A stretch of 37,772 nt of DNA from Microbacteriaceae bacterium BACL25 MAG-120322-bin65. GTDB lineage: Bacteria; Actinomycetota; Actinomycetes; Actinomycetales; Microbacteriaceae. Below the pieces are notes generated by a model. The model was not told the DNA's origin, made no database searches, and worked only from the letters and a program-made list of their open reading frames with translations. The stretch is taken from assembly GCA_001438965.1 (NCBI GenBank), contig LIAY01000003.1:1-37772 (forward strand). Reading direction: 5' to 3'. The position numbers and the translations under genes were made by a program. Shown here piece after piece: positions 24,336 to 33,082 of this stretch (within the stretch, counting starts at the first letter, position 1; the number at the start of each line of letters is the position of its first letter).

Positions 24336-25394
24336 ATGATGGCCTCCACGCCACCTCGAAAAAATAACTCGGCAGCGGCCGGGCTGGTCAGCGATCCAGG
24401 AACCGCCGTTGTCGCTAGTTCCTTGGTTCCTAACCCTGGGCTGGAAGTAGAACACCAGAGGGTTACCGATTTGGACCCAGCCGAAGAAAAAAAGGCCGAA
24501 CGCCGTATTGCCTTGTTTTTCTCACTCTCCATTGTCGGCAGCGTTATTGCCGCCGTCGCATATGTGGTTTTCCCTATCATTCCCGGCGATATGGCCTCCG
24601 TTCGCTCGAACAACCTGTTCGTGGGACTCGGCTTATCAGTGGGTCTACTCGGTGTGGGAATTGGTGCCGTCCACTGGGCAAAATCGTTGATGCATGGGCA
24701 TGAACTTGTCGAAGATCGCCACCCCACGCGTGGCAGTGAAGAGACCCGTGAGATTGCAGCGGGAATGTTTACCCAGGCGAATAAAGAAAGTGGGTTCACG
24801 CGTCGCTCACTGGTTCGTAACACTCTCATCGGTGCACTCGTAGCAGCCCCTATTCCTGCCGTAGCACTGTTTAGAGATCTTGCTCCCTCGTCTAACCCGG
24901 TGGAGAAGATGAAAGAGACCATGTGGGCTGCGGGCGTGCGCCTAACTAAGGACCCCAGCGGTGTTCCCATCAAGGCCTCTGAAGTAACCATCGGGTCCGC
25001 TTTCCACGTTATCCCCGAGGGCTTAGTTGATCTCGAGCATCACCGCTTAGAGGAAAAAGCCAAAGCAGCAGTGCTGCTGATGCGCTTGCCTGTGGAAGTT
25101 TTAGTCGAAACACCAGAGCGCGCCTCCTGGTCTTATCAGGGCATTGTGGCGTATTCCAAGATTTGCACCCACGTGGGTTGCCCTGTTGCCCTCTACGAAC
25201 AGCAAACTCACCACCTGCTGTGCCCATGCCACCAGTCAGAATTTGACGTGGCAAACCACTGTGAAGTGATTTTTGGACCGGCTGCCCGCCCCCTTCCCCA
25301 GCTTCCTATCAGCGTCGATGCCGAAGGATATCTAGTAGCACAAAGTGACTTCACCGAACCGGTGGGGCCAAGTTTCTGGGAGCGTGAAGCATGA
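24336..25394 (+). CDS. qcrA: QcrA, Rieske iron-sulfur subunit of the bcc complex
   Basis: A 352-residue Rieske protein. The 2Fe-2S site is complete: CTHVGC (277-282) and CPCHQSEFD (296-304). Ligands are C277, H279, C296 and H299, with C282-C298 as the likely disulfide. There are three N-terminal hydrophobic helices rather than one (near 60-82, 94-112 and 160-176), typical of actinobacterial QcrA. The last helix follows a basic RRSLVRN stretch and may be inserted by the Tat system, whose genes are in the window (inference). AAAGGA precedes the start; a second ATG follows directly. The stop overlaps qcrB by 4 bp. Confidence 0.96.
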   Translation: MMASTPPRKNNSAAAGLVSDPGTAVVASSLVPNPGLEVEHQRVTDLDPAEEKKAERRIALFFSLSIVGSVIAAVAYVVFPIIPGDMASVRSNNLFVGLGLSVGLLGVGIGAVHWAKSLMHGHELVEDRHPTRGSEETREIAAGMFTQANKESGFTRRSLVRNTLIGALVAAPIPAVALFRDLAPSSNPVEKMKETMWAAGVRLTKDPSGVPIKASEVTIGSAFHVIPEGLVDLEHHRLEEKAKAAVLLMRLPVEVLVETPERASWSYQGIVAYSKICTHVGCPVALYEQQTHHLLCPCHQSEFDVANHCEVIFGPAARPLPQLPISVDAEGYLVAQSDFTEPVGPSFWEREA

Positions 25395-27001
25395 GCACCA
25401 CAATAAGCAGTGGCTCTAAGCCTGATGTCAGTCGCGGAATGCGTTTCACCGGTGCCGCCGCCAACTATTTGGATGAGCGCACCAGTGTGTCGGGTGCGGT
25501 GAAAGAACTAGGCCGGAAGATTTTCCCTGACCACTGGTCTTTCATGCTCGGCGAGGTTGCCCTTTACAGCTTCATCGTAATTCTGCTCAGTGGGACCTTC
25601 TTGACGTTCTTTTTTGACCCTTCGATGACCGAAGTGGACTACGAAGGGTCCTACCTTCCCCTCAAGGGCATTGAAATGTCAGTGGCCTACCATTCCTCGT
25701 TGGATATCTCCTTCGACATTCGTGGTGGCCTTTTGATGCGTCAGGTCCACCACTGGGCAGCACTTCTCTTTGTGGCGTCCATCGGGCTACACATGTTGCG
25801 TGTGTTCTTCACCGGGGCGTTCCGCAAGCCTCGAGAGCTCAACTGGATTATCGGTTTTGTACTTTTCATTCTCGCTATGGCCGAGGGTTTCACGGGTTAT
25901 AGCCTCCCGGATGATCTTCTCTCGGGGAATGGTTTGCGCATTATTGACGGCATGATCAAGGCCTTCCCCGTGATTGGCGTGTGGACCTCGTATCTGTTCT
26001 TTGGCAACGAGTTCCCGGGCACGGATGTGATTCCTCGCCTCTATGTGTTGCACATTATGTTGCTCCCGGCGATTTTGATTGCCTCCTTGGCCATCCACAT
26101 GGTCTTGCTGGTGGTCAACAAGCACACCCAGTTCGCTGGCCCCGGTCGCACCAACGACAATGTCGTCGGTTCACCGGTCTTGCCAGTTTTTGCTGCCAAA
26201 GCAGGTGGATTCTTCTTCCTCGTCTTCGGTGCGATCATGCTGATTGCGTCGCTGTTCACGATTAACCCGATTTGGAACTATGGGCCCTATGACCCCTCCC
26301 CTGTGTCAGCCGGAACGCAACCCGACTGGTACATCGGCTTCGCCGATGGTGCATTGAGGCTTATTCCGCCGGGCTGGGAGTTTATTCTCTTCGGAAACAC
26401 GTGGTCGATGAATATTCTGACTCCGACGATATTCCTCGGAGTGTTTATCGTCCTGGTGGCGATTTACCCCTTCATTGAAGCCTGGATCACCGGAGACAAG
26501 CGTGAGCACCACATCGCTGATCGCCCGCGAAACGCCCCCACCCGCACCGCCATTGGGGCCGCTGGAGTGACCTTCTACGCCGTGTTGTGGGCAGCAGCCA
26601 GCTCGGACTTGATTGCCACGCACTTCAAGCTCACCATCGAAGGGGTTATTACCGCCCTTCAGGTGCTCTTCTTCTTAGCCCCCGTTGCGGCTTTCATGAT
26701 TGCCAAGCGAACCTGTCTTGCCCTCCAGCGTAAAGATCGAGAAATCGCTCTGCACGGCTACGAGAGCGGTCGCATCGTGCGTTTGCCCGGTGGCGAGTAC
26801 GTGGAGGTCCACGAGCAGTTAGAGGACGCCGAGCGCTGGCGTCTCCTAGATTTCGAAGAATACAAACCACTTGTTGTGCGCCCCAACGACAAGGGACGGA
26901 TCACAGTGGGAACGCGCATGCGCGCTGGTTTCTCTCGCTGGTTCTTTGAAGACCGAGTGATGCCGGTGGATCAGAAGGAATTGGAGTACGCCAAGCACTA
27001 G
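25391..27001 (+). CDS. qcrB: QcrB, cytochrome b subunit of the bcc complex
   Basis: A 536-residue integral membrane subunit holding both b hemes and the quinol sites. Histidines of the heme b helices are visible around QVHHWAALLFVASIGLHMLR (118-137) and LHIMLLPAILIASLAIHMV. The Qo-site motif reads PDWY, where mitochondrial-type proteins have PEWY. The long C-terminal cytoplasmic extension is characteristic of actinobacteria. This subunit is the known target of the mycobacterial inhibitor telacebec (Q203). The start overlaps qcrA (ATGA). A strong stem-loop follows 1 nt after the stop. Confidence 0.97.
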   Translation: MSTTISSGSKPDVSRGMRFTGAAANYLDERTSVSGAVKELGRKIFPDHWSFMLGEVALYSFIVILLSGTFLTFFFDPSMTEVDYEGSYLPLKGIEMSVAYHSSLDISFDIRGGLLMRQVHHWAALLFVASIGLHMLRVFFTGAFRKPRELNWIIGFVLFILAMAEGFTGYSLPDDLLSGNGLRIIDGMIKAFPVIGVWTSYLFFGNEFPGTDVIPRLYVLHIMLLPAILIASLAIHMVLLVVNKHTQFAGPGRTNDNVVGSPVLPVFAAKAGGFFFLVFGAIMLIASLFTINPIWNYGPYDPSPVSAGTQPDWYIGFADGALRLIPPGWEFILFGNTWSMNILTPTIFLGVFIVLVAIYPFIEAWITGDKREHHIADRPRNAPTRTAIGAAGVTFYAVLWAAASSDLIATHFKLTIEGVITALQVLFFLAPVAAFMIAKRTCLALQRKDREIALHGYESGRIVRLPGGEYVEVHEQLEDAERWRLLDFEEYKPLVVRPNDKGRITVGTRMRAGFSRWFFEDRVMPVDQKELEYAKH

Positions 27002-27002
27002 A

Positions 27003-27039
27003 AATATATGCGTCGTTTAGAACAAACGGCGCATATATT
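27003..27039. terminator. Bidirectional stem-loop between qcrB and the GNAT gene
   Basis: Two 16-nt arms (27003-27018 and 27024-27039) pair completely with one G-U and a 5-nt loop. The outer part is A+T-rich (AATATAT/ATATATT). It lies between two convergent operons. On the minus strand it ends in TATATTTC; on the plus strand there is no long T run. The right arm includes the last codons of the GNAT gene. A terminator function is inferred from position and stem strength. Confidence 0.7.
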
Positions 27040-27472
27040 CAGCTTGTTGGGTGTACCCCAGGCGGTCATAGAAGCCACCAGCGCGACGTGAAGCAACAGT
27101 TAGCTGTGTTACTCCTCTGGCCTCGCACGCGTCCTCCACAGCCCGCACGAGGGCTGTTCCAACACCGCTTGTCTGAATCGAGTCATCAACAGCGATTTCT
27201 TGCAACTGTGCTGAGGTGCCGTTGGTATAGAGCAGGGTATTAACAGTGGTCAAGGCATAGCCCACTACCGCTCCCCCGTGCTCGGCAACATGGACCATGG
27301 TCGCCGGAGCGTCATCGAGGACCTGACTGAAACTAGTGGTAAAAATCTCAGGATCAACCTCAACCGGATGCCCTAACTTTGCCACCAACGCTAAGACGGA
27401 TTCACTATCCGCCGCAGTAGCCATCCGCACCACAACGCTGCTAGCTGGCAAAATATCCCCGGTAGTACTCAT
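27017..27472 (-). CDS. GNAT-family N-acetyltransferase
   Basis: About 151 residues with the acetyl-CoA binding pattern of GNAT proteins: LQEIAVDDSIQTSGVGTAL (QxxGxG loop) after VVGYALTTVNTLLY. GVTQLTVASRRAGGFYDRLGY forms the last strands. The substrate is unknown; related small acetyltransferases act on amino acids, amines or protein N-termini. ATG 27472 gives a 32-bp overlap with ctaF; the ATG at 27424 would remove the overlap and still keep the fold. No good Shine-Dalgarno is seen for either. It is the last gene of the ctaC-ctaD-ctaF run, and whether it serves the oxidase is unknown. Confidence 0.85.
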   Translation of the reverse strand: MSTTGDILPASSVVVRMATAADSESVLALVAKLGHPVEVDPEIFTTSFSQVLDDAPATMVHVAEHGGAVVGYALTTVNTLLYTNGTSAQLQEIAVDDSIQTSGVGTALVRAVEDACEARGVTQLTVASRRAGGFYDRLGYTQQAEYMRRLF

Positions 27473-27857
27473 ACGTCCAGCCAACAAGACCAATCAGGAC
27501 CAGCGGCAGGGCATAGAGGGTGATCCAAAAGCCGACGGCGAGACCGGCGAAAGACATTGCGGCCCCAGCACCCAACATCACGGGCCACCAGCTCCAGGGG
27601 CTATAGAAACCCATTTCAGGGTCGCCCTCATCAATGTCTGCTTCGAGCCTGTCCTCAGGGAGTTCCCCACCCTGGTTGGAGAACTGAAACTGCAAGTAAA
27701 AAGCGATAAAAAGCGAGAGCACTCCACTGAGCCCAATGGCAATCGTGCCTGCCCATTCGACCTGTCCATCAGCTATCAGCGACCACACGGTGTACACGGT
27801 CACCAACAGGCCAAAATAGACGGAGAGAATCGAAAGGACAGCGATGTTTGTTCTCAT
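27441..27857 (-). CDS. ctaF: Cytochrome c oxidase subunit IV (CtaF)
   Basis: This 138-residue membrane protein has about four hydrophobic helices and the conserved central loop MGFYSPWSWWPVMLGAG. That pattern marks the small subunit IV of actinobacterial aa3 oxidases. The C-terminus (WTYEYYRGYFAS) is also typical. The gene starts 3 nt after ctaD, so translation is likely coupled. It assembles with CtaC, CtaD and CtaE in the bcc-aa3 supercomplex. Confidence 0.95.
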   Translation of the reverse strand: MRTNIAVLSILSVYFGLLVTVYTVWSLIADGQVEWAGTIAIGLSGVLSLFIAFYLQFQFSNQGGELPEDRLEADIDEGDPEMGFYSPWSWWPVMLGAGAAMSFAGLAVGFWITLYALPLVLIGLVGWTYEYYRGYFAS

Positions 27858-27860
27858 CGC

Positions 27861-29573
27861 CTAGACCTTCGTCTTCTTCATCGCTGCTGGTCTGGATTCC
27901 AGTGCCGAGGCTAAAGCAAGCTCAGGGTGGTTGAGGTCAAATGCTGGCGATTCAGAGCGAACCCGGGGAATTGAGGTGAAGTTGTGGCGTGGCGGTGGGC
28001 AACTAGTGGCCCACTCCAGCGAACGACCATATCCCCACGGGTCATCGACAGTGACTTTTGGTGCATTACGAGCAGTGAGATAGACGTTAAGCAAGAAAGG
28101 AATCATGGAAATCGCCAAAATGGCGGATCCCACCGTAGAGAGCTGATTCATCCAGGTGAATCCATCTTCTGCCAAATAGGTGGCGTAGCGACGGGGCATG
28201 CCCATCACCCCCAACCAGTGCTGGATCAAGAACGTCATGTGGAAGCCCACGAACAGTAGCCAGAAGTGGAGCTGACCCAAAGACTCATTCAACATTTTTC
28301 CGGTCAACTTAGGCCACCAGAAGTAAAAGCCAGCGAACATCGCAAACACCACGGTGCCAAACACTACGTAGTGAAAGTGCGCTACGACGAAATAAGAGTC
28401 GGACACATGGAAATCAAGGGGCGGCGAAGCCAAAATAACTCCAGTGAGACCACCAAAGACAAAGGAGATCAAAAAGCCCAAGGCGAAGACCATTGGGGTC
28501 TCAAACGTGACGGAACCTCGCCACATCGTGCCAATCCAGTTGAATATCTTCACCCCGGTGGGGACCGCGATCAGCATGGTCATTAGTGCAAAGAAGGGCA
28601 ACAGTACAGAACCAGTGACGTACATGTGGTGCGCCCACACAGTCATCGAGAGTGCAGCAATGGCGATCGTTGCGTAGACCAAGGTTCGATAGCCAAACAC
28701 CGGTTTGCGACTAAAGGCCGGGAAGATTTCTGAGACGATGCCAAAGAACGGCAACGCAATGATGTACACCTCGGGGTGGCCAAAGAACCAGAAAAGATGC
28801 TGCCACAAGATGGCCCCACCATTGGCCGCGTCATAGACATGCGAGCCAAAGACTCGGTCACTTCCCAACGCCAACATCGCTGCAGCGAGAACGGGAAAGG
28901 CCAGCAAAACGAGGATCGAGGTGACCAGCGTGTTCCAGGTGAAAATGGGCATACGCCACATCGTCATCCCAGGAACTCGCATGGTGATGATGGTAGTGAT
29001 GAAGTTAACCGCACCCAAAATTGTTCCGAAACCGCTGAGGCCCAGTCCAAACACCCACAAATTGCCACCCAAGCCTGGTGAGAAAGTCTGACTTGACAGT
29101 GGGGCGTAAGCAAACCAACCAAACGAGGCGGCACCTTGTGGGGTCAAAAACCCGGCCACGGCAATAAGTGATCCAAAGTTAAAGAACCAAAATGCTAGAG
29201 CGTTAAGCCTGGGGAAAGCCACATCCGGTGCGCCGATTTGCAGCGGCATCAAGAAGTTTGCAAACCCAGCGAAAAGCGGTGTTGCAAACATCAGGAGCAT
29301 GATGGTGCCGTGCATGGTGAACAACTGGTTGTACTGCTCTTTCGTTGCCACAATCTCGAGGCCAGGAGCAAACAGCTGCGCGCGAATGACCAACGCCATC
29401 ACACCGGCGATGAGGAAATACACAAAAGAAGTAATGAGGTACAAGTAACCAATTTTTTTGTGGTCAGTGGTGGTGATCCAGTCCACCAAGACATTGCCTT
29501 TTCGCGCTACCCCAGCATTGGAGAGACCCTGTGGGGCAGTGGTTAGGGAAGGCCCTGGCGCCGTCGTTGTCAT
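27861..29573 (-). CDS. ctaD: Cytochrome c oxidase subunit I (CtaD)
   Basis: This 570-residue catalytic subunit of the aa3 oxidase carries heme a, heme a3 and CuB. Recognisable blocks are [21 protein letters not shown] (low-spin heme region) and [19 protein letters not shown] (CuB histidine and the cross-linked tyrosine). WAHHMYVTG holds two more CuB histidines, and [18 protein letters not shown] holds the heme ligands. There are twelve hydrophobic helices, and the length is normal. In some actinobacteria ctaD is remote from ctaC; here ctaC-ctaD-ctaF is contiguous with 3-nt gaps. Confidence 0.98.
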   Translation of the reverse strand: MTTTAPGPSLTTAPQGLSNAGVARKGNVLVDWITTTDHKKIGYLYLITSFVYFLIAGVMALVIRAQLFAPGLEIVATKEQYNQLFTMHGTIMLLMFATPLFAGFANFLMPLQIGAPDVAFPRLNALAFWFFNFGSLIAVAGFLTPQGAASFGWFAYAPLSSQTFSPGLGGNLWVFGLGLSGFGTILGAVNFITTIITMRVPGMTMWRMPIFTWNTLVTSILVLLAFPVLAAAMLALGSDRVFGSHVYDAANGGAILWQHLFWFFGHPEVYIIALPFFGIVSEIFPAFSRKPVFGYRTLVYATIAIAALSMTVWAHHMYVTGSVLLPFFALMTMLIAVPTGVKIFNWIGTMWRGSVTFETPMVFALGFLISFVFGGLTGVILASPPLDFHVSDSYFVVAHFHYVVFGTVVFAMFAGFYFWWPKLTGKMLNESLGQLHFWLLFVGFHMTFLIQHWLGVMGMPRRYATYLAEDGFTWMNQLSTVGSAILAISMIPFLLNVYLTARNAPKVTVDDPWGYGRSLEWATSCPPPRHNFTSIPRVRSESPAFDLNHPELALASALESRPAAMKKTKV

Positions 29574-29576
29574 CCT

Positions 29577-30437
29577 CTATTCCCCTTCGCTAAGCGGTGT
29601 TGTCCCGGGCAGATTTTGCAGAGTGTTGAGCTCCGGACCCAAACGACCCACGTTTCCATTGGCGCGTAGGGCTGCCATCTGCATGTTGTATTCATCTACT
29701 GACACCACCCGAACCTCAAACAGCATCATCGAGTGGTATTCCCCACAGAGTTCAGCACATTTACCTCGGTAAACCCCTTCTTTCTGGGGAACGAAATACC
29801 AGTAGTTAGTGCGCGAAGGAATCATGTCTTTCTTGTAGAGAAAATCAATGATCCAGAAGGAGTGAATAACATCCCGAGATTCAATCGTGATTTCTACTTT
29901 TTGGTCGACTGGCAGGTATAGGACGGGCAGGGACTCGGTCTCGATGCGACCGCCAGGAAGTTCCTGCGCCTGAATACCGGCGGAGTAAACATTCTCATTC
30001 AGATAATTGAAATCCCAGGCCCAACGCTTTCCATAAACCTCAATGGAAACATCGGGGTCTTCCAGAGGCTGCTCAATAGCAATCTGATCACGGGCGGTAA
30101 ACCCGAAGAGAACCAGGACCAAAATCAGCGGCACAATCGTGTAAAAAACTTCGATCGGCATGTTGTAACGCAGCTGCGTAGGAAGACCGGTTTGACCTTT
30201 ACGCCGGCGGTAGACGACTGTTGCCCAGATAAGAAGTAACCAGGTGATAACACCGACCACTAACAACACGATCCAAGAGACAACCCAGAGGTCAATCACA
30301 CGGTCTACTTGGTTAGTCAGCCCGCGCTCAGTGGGCAACCACCCGATAGAGGACTGCGCAGTACAACCAGCGAGGACTACAGCAAGAATTGTGAGGAGCG
30401 AGGCGCCTTTCAGTCTGCGTTTAAAGTTCAGGCGCAC
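29577..30437 (-). CDS. ctaC: Cytochrome c oxidase subunit II (CtaC), lipoprotein
   Basis: This 286-residue subunit accepts electrons from QcrC through its CuA centre. A signal peptide ends in the lipobox VLAGC (Cys25), so it is probably processed and acylated as a lipoprotein. Two membrane helices follow (about 49-75 and 97-114). CuA ligands are all visible: H192 in IHSFWIID and CAELCGEYHSMM with C227, E229, C231, H235 and M238. There is no cytochrome c domain at the C-terminus, so this is not caa3-type. The GTG start at 30437 has AAAGGGA about 5 nt upstream. It is the first gene of ctaC-ctaD-ctaF-GNAT; the promoter probably lies in 30438-30500. Confidence 0.97.
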   Translation of the reverse strand: MRLNFKRRLKGASLLTILAVVLAGCTAQSSIGWLPTERGLTNQVDRVIDLWVVSWIVLLVVGVITWLLLIWATVVYRRRKGQTGLPTQLRYNMPIEVFYTIVPLILVLVLFGFTARDQIAIEQPLEDPDVSIEVYGKRWAWDFNYLNENVYSAGIQAQELPGGRIETESLPVLYLPVDQKVEITIESRDVIHSFWIIDFLYKKDMIPSRTNYWYFVPQKEGVYRGKCAELCGEYHSMMLFEVRVVSVDEYNMQMAALRANGNVGRLGPELNTLQNLPGTTPLSEGE

Positions 30438-30500
30438 AGCGTCCCTTTCACCATCTAATATTCCTGCTAAGTGTCTAAGTCTATGCCATCGTCGCCTGAG

Positions 30501-30519
30501 AAAAAGCGGCGCTCGCCGT
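30501..30519 (-). terminator. Candidate weak rho-independent terminator of erpA
   Basis: On the minus strand a short CGGC/GCCG stem (5 bp with a G-U pair, GAGC loop) is followed by TTTTT. It lies 21 nt after the erpA stop and before the ctaC promoter region. The stem is short, so read-through into ctaC is possible. Confidence 0.42.
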
Positions 30520-30539
30520 GAGATTTGAGCTAATTGTTG

Positions 30540-30887
30540 CTAGCTGAAGCTATCGCCGCATGCGCAACTACCCGAAGCGTTCGGGTTGTCGATAGTAAAA
30601 CCTTGCTTCTGGATGGTGTCCTCAAAGTCGACGGTGGCGCCCTCGATATAGGGCGAACTCATCTTGTCGACAACAACTTCCACACCACTAAAGTCGACGA
30701 CCAAGTCGTCTTCCATCAGACGCTCGTCAAAAAACAGCTGATAAATCAGTCCCGAGCATCCACCTGGCTGAACAGCAACGCGCAGGCGAAGATCATCGCG
30801 GCCCTCTTGCTCGAGCAGGTTACGCACCTTAAGCGCCGCATGCTCGGTAATAGTCACACCGTGGGCTTCTTTAACGATTTCTGACAT
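30540..30887 (-). CDS. erpA: A-type iron-sulfur carrier protein (ErpA/HesB family)
   Basis: This 115-residue A-type carrier delivers Fe-S clusters to target proteins. The three cluster cysteines are in place: C44 in PGGCSGLIYQ and C108/C110 in SGSCACGDSF at the C-terminus. I chose ATG 30887 (MSEIVKEAHG), which follows GAGAGGA at about 9 nt. The open frame runs on upstream across the divergent DUF3043 gene, but that extension is not family-like. A homologue next to ctaC and DUF3043 is conserved in actinobacteria. The nearby Rieske protein is a plausible client (inference). Confidence 0.93.
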   Translation of the reverse strand: MSEIVKEAHGVTITEHAALKVRNLLEQEGRDDLRLRVAVQPGGCSGLIYQLFFDERLMEDDLVVDFSGVEVVVDKMSSPYIEGATVDFEDTIQKQGFTIDNPNASGSCACGDSFS

Positions 30888-31032
30888 GGTCTGAATCCTC
30901 TCAACAAACTGTCCCCACAGTCTACGCTTCCTGTGTCGCGAAAAGCTGAGATTTTCCAGCGTGGGGCGCCCACCAATCCCCCAAGCGGTACTCTGGTTAC
31001 TCCAAACACATGAACCAACTCGAGGGGTACCC

Positions 31033-31581
31033 GTGGCCAACACTGTAGTCAAAAACGAACAGCCCAATGAAGAGTCCACCGGAAAGGGCCGCCCTACACC
31101 CCGGCGACGCGACCGGGAAGCGCAGGCGAAGCGCCCCCTAGTCTCCAATAACCGCAAAGAGGCCAGAGCCAAGCTTGCCAAAGAGCGCGAGCGCGCCCGT
31201 TTGGGTCTCGCCTCTGGCGATGAGCGCTTTTTGCCCCAGCGCGACAAAGGCCCTCAACGTAAATGGGCGAGAGATTATGTTGATGCGCGTTGGAACTTTG
31301 GCGAGTTTCTTATCCCGATCATGTTTGCGGTGATCATTGCAACCTTCCTGCCCTCGCAACAAGCGCAACTCATCGCAATCCTCGCCCTGTGGGCGTTCTT
31401 TGGACTGACAATTTTGGATGCCCTCTACGTGGGCCAGAGGGTCAAACGGGGCATTGGCAATAAATATGGGGACGACAAGATGGAAAGTGGCGTTCGCTGG
31501 TATGCAGCTATGCGCTCGCTCCAAATGCGTGGGCTGCGTCTACCTAAGCCTCAGATCAAGCGCGGCGAAACACCTCAGTAA
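31033..31581 (+). CDS. DUF3043 membrane protein
   Basis: A 182-residue actinobacterial protein of unknown function. The N-terminal half is basic and hydrophilic. RRRDREAQAKRPLV leads into the DUF3043 core, with GDERFLPQRDKGPQRKWARD and VDARWNFGEFLIP. Two adjacent membrane helices follow (IPIMFAVIIATFL and LIAILALWAFFGLTILDAL). The C-terminus is basic. GTG 31033 is the likely start, with GAGGGG about 6 nt upstream. It diverges from erpA and converges with pyrD, overlapping its stop by 7 bp. The 145-nt gap upstream (30888-31032) must hold both promoters; TAGACT at 30924-30919 (minus) is a possible erpA -10. Confidence 0.87.
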   Translation: MANTVVKNEQPNEESTGKGRPTPRRRDREAQAKRPLVSNNRKEARAKLAKERERARLGLASGDERFLPQRDKGPQRKWARDYVDARWNFGEFLIPIMFAVIIATFLPSQQAQLIAILALWAFFGLTILDALYVGQRVKRGIGNKYGDDKMESGVRWYAAMRSLQMRGLRLPKPQIKRGETPQ

Positions 31582-32603
31582 GTACTGTGCTGCAGTTCTC
31601 TGGTGAGAAACTTGGCAAAGAGAGGCCCTCGATACACAAACCCGGTGTAGGCCTGAACCAGGTTTGCCCCGGCGGCTAAGCGCTCGGCAACATCCTCGCC
31701 GGTGAGCACTCCCCCGACACTGATCACACAAAACGTCCGCGGCAAGGTTTGGCGCAATAAACCAACTACCTGTCTCGCTCGATCCGCGAGGGGTTTACCC
31801 GAGAGTCCCCCCGCTCCAATTGTCTCAAGCTCGGATGGGCTCGCCCGCAGGCCCTCCCGATCGGTAGTGGTATTGGTGGCAACAATGCCGGCCAGCCCCA
31901 ACTCCATGACTATTTTTGCCACACCGGTTATCTGCGCATCATCAAGCTCGGGAGCAATTTTGACTAAAATCGGTGTCTGCCCTGCAACGGCCTGAATTGA
32001 CTTCAGCAGTGGTCTCAGCGTCTTTTCTTGCTGCAAACCTCTCAGCCCTGGCGTGTTGGGGGAACTGACGTTTACCACCAAATAGTCCGCGTATTTCACC
32101 AGCTTTTTCGTAGCGAGCACATAATCCGCTTGGGCCCCATCCAGGGCGGTGGTGAGATTCTTTCCAATATTTACCCCAATAATGGGCAAGTCCCCACCCT
32201 TTTTGCGCAGCTTCGCAAGTCGTTTCGCTACAACTTGGGCGCCGTCGTTGTTGAAACCCATCCGGTTGATCAAGGCACCATCGTCAAGGAGGCGAAACAG
32301 CCGCGGTTGTTCATTGCCCGGTTGAGCAAGGGGGGTAATCGTTCCCACCTCAACATGGTCAAAACCCAAAGCATAAAGTCCGCGAATTCCCACCGCGTTC
32401 TTATCAAAGCCTGCGGCCAAACCAACGGGAGAACCAAAAGTGCTCCCCAAAACGTTGAGTGAGAGCGCAGAGGAGGGCGCTGTTTTCTGACGCAGCCAAG
32501 CCCTGATCACGGGCAGGCCTGCCGCCCTGATGAGCCACATCCCCAGCTGGTGAGTGAGTTCAGGGTCAAACTTTTGCAGAATGCGAAAAACGATCGAATA
32601 CAT
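31575..32603 (-). CDS. pyrD: Quinone-dependent dihydroorotate dehydrogenase PyrD (class 2)
   Basis: A 342-residue FMN enzyme oxidising dihydroorotate to orotate in pyrimidine synthesis. The N-terminal amphipathic helices (residues 1-45) are the class 2 feature that binds membrane and quinone. FMN and substrate blocks are AAGFDKNAVG (63-72), INRMGFNNDG and VNIGKN. NVSSPNTPGLRGLQ (178-191) carries the catalytic serine, and late VGGVLTGED binds phosphate. Electrons would enter the quinone pool used by the bcc complex encoded nearby. The start overlaps the nrdR stop, and nrdR lies 12 nt below hisD, suggesting a hisD-nrdR-pyrD operon. Confidence 0.96.
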   Translation of the reverse strand: MYSIVFRILQKFDPELTHQLGMWLIRAAGLPVIRAWLRQKTAPSSALSLNVLGSTFGSPVGLAAGFDKNAVGIRGLYALGFDHVEVGTITPLAQPGNEQPRLFRLLDDGALINRMGFNNDGAQVVAKRLAKLRKKGGDLPIIGVNIGKNLTTALDGAQADYVLATKKLVKYADYLVVNVSSPNTPGLRGLQQEKTLRPLLKSIQAVAGQTPILVKIAPELDDAQITGVAKIVMELGLAGIVATNTTTDREGLRASPSELETIGAGGLSGKPLADRARQVVGLLRQTLPRTFCVISVGGVLTGEDVAERLAAGANLVQAYTGFVYRGPLFAKFLTRELQHSTY

Positions 32604-33070
32604 CAGTCATCCTCGCTGGGCGCTGGGACACCAGTGCGCAATGAGGCGATGGCCTCATCGAAGTCATCTAAGGTCTCGAATGCTTGATAGACCGAGGCGA
32701 AGCGCATATAGGCCACCACATCTAGCTCCCGCAAAGGCTCCAAGATGGCTAAGCCAATCTCGTTGGCCTCCACCTGCGACGTCCCGGTTTGACGAATAAT
32801 CTCTTCAACGCGCTGCGCGAGTTGGGCTAAATCCTGATCGGTAACAGGTCGGCCTTGACAGGCCTTCTTCACACCTTGGGCGATTTTTTCCCGGGAAAAA
32901 GGTTCGGTTACCCCACTGCGCTTAATCACACTCAGGCTTGCAGTTTCTAGCGTTGAAAAGCGCCGTGAGCACTCCGGGCATTGACGACGCCGTCTAATCG
33001 AGAGGCCATCATCACTGGTGCGCGAATCAATAACGCGCGAATCAAAGTGTCGACAAAAAGGGCAATACAT
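32603..33070 (-). CDS. nrdR: Transcriptional repressor NrdR
   Basis: This 155-residue repressor controls ribonucleotide reductase genes by sensing ATP/dATP. The N-terminal zinc ribbon is complete: C3/C6 in MYCPFC and C31/C34 in CPECSRRF. The RVIDSR and RRRRQCPEC basic stretch between them contacts DNA. An ATP-cone domain follows from about 47. Length is normal. I did not find a convincing pair of NrdR boxes or an nrd gene in the window. It is downstream of hisD (12-nt gap) and overlaps pyrD by one base. Confidence 0.97.
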   Translation of the reverse strand: MYCPFCRHFDSRVIDSRTSDDGLSIRRRRQCPECSRRFSTLETASLSVIKRSGVTEPFSREKIAQGVKKACQGRPVTDQDLAQLAQRVEEIIRQTGTSQVEANEIGLAILEPLRELDVVAYMRFASVYQAFETLDDFDEAIASLRTGVPAPSEDD

Positions 33071-33082
33071 AACTCCCCAATC

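Noticed and set aside
24606-24621. TCGAAC-N5-GTTCG, resembling a LexA box
   Set aside because: The spacer is 5 nt rather than 4, the last base is wrong, and it lies within the qcrA coding region.
30888-31247. N-terminal extension of the erpA frame
   Set aside because: It is antisense to the DUF3043 gene and its promoter, is Arg/Ser-rich without family similarity, and the A-type carrier is complete from residue 1 at 30887.
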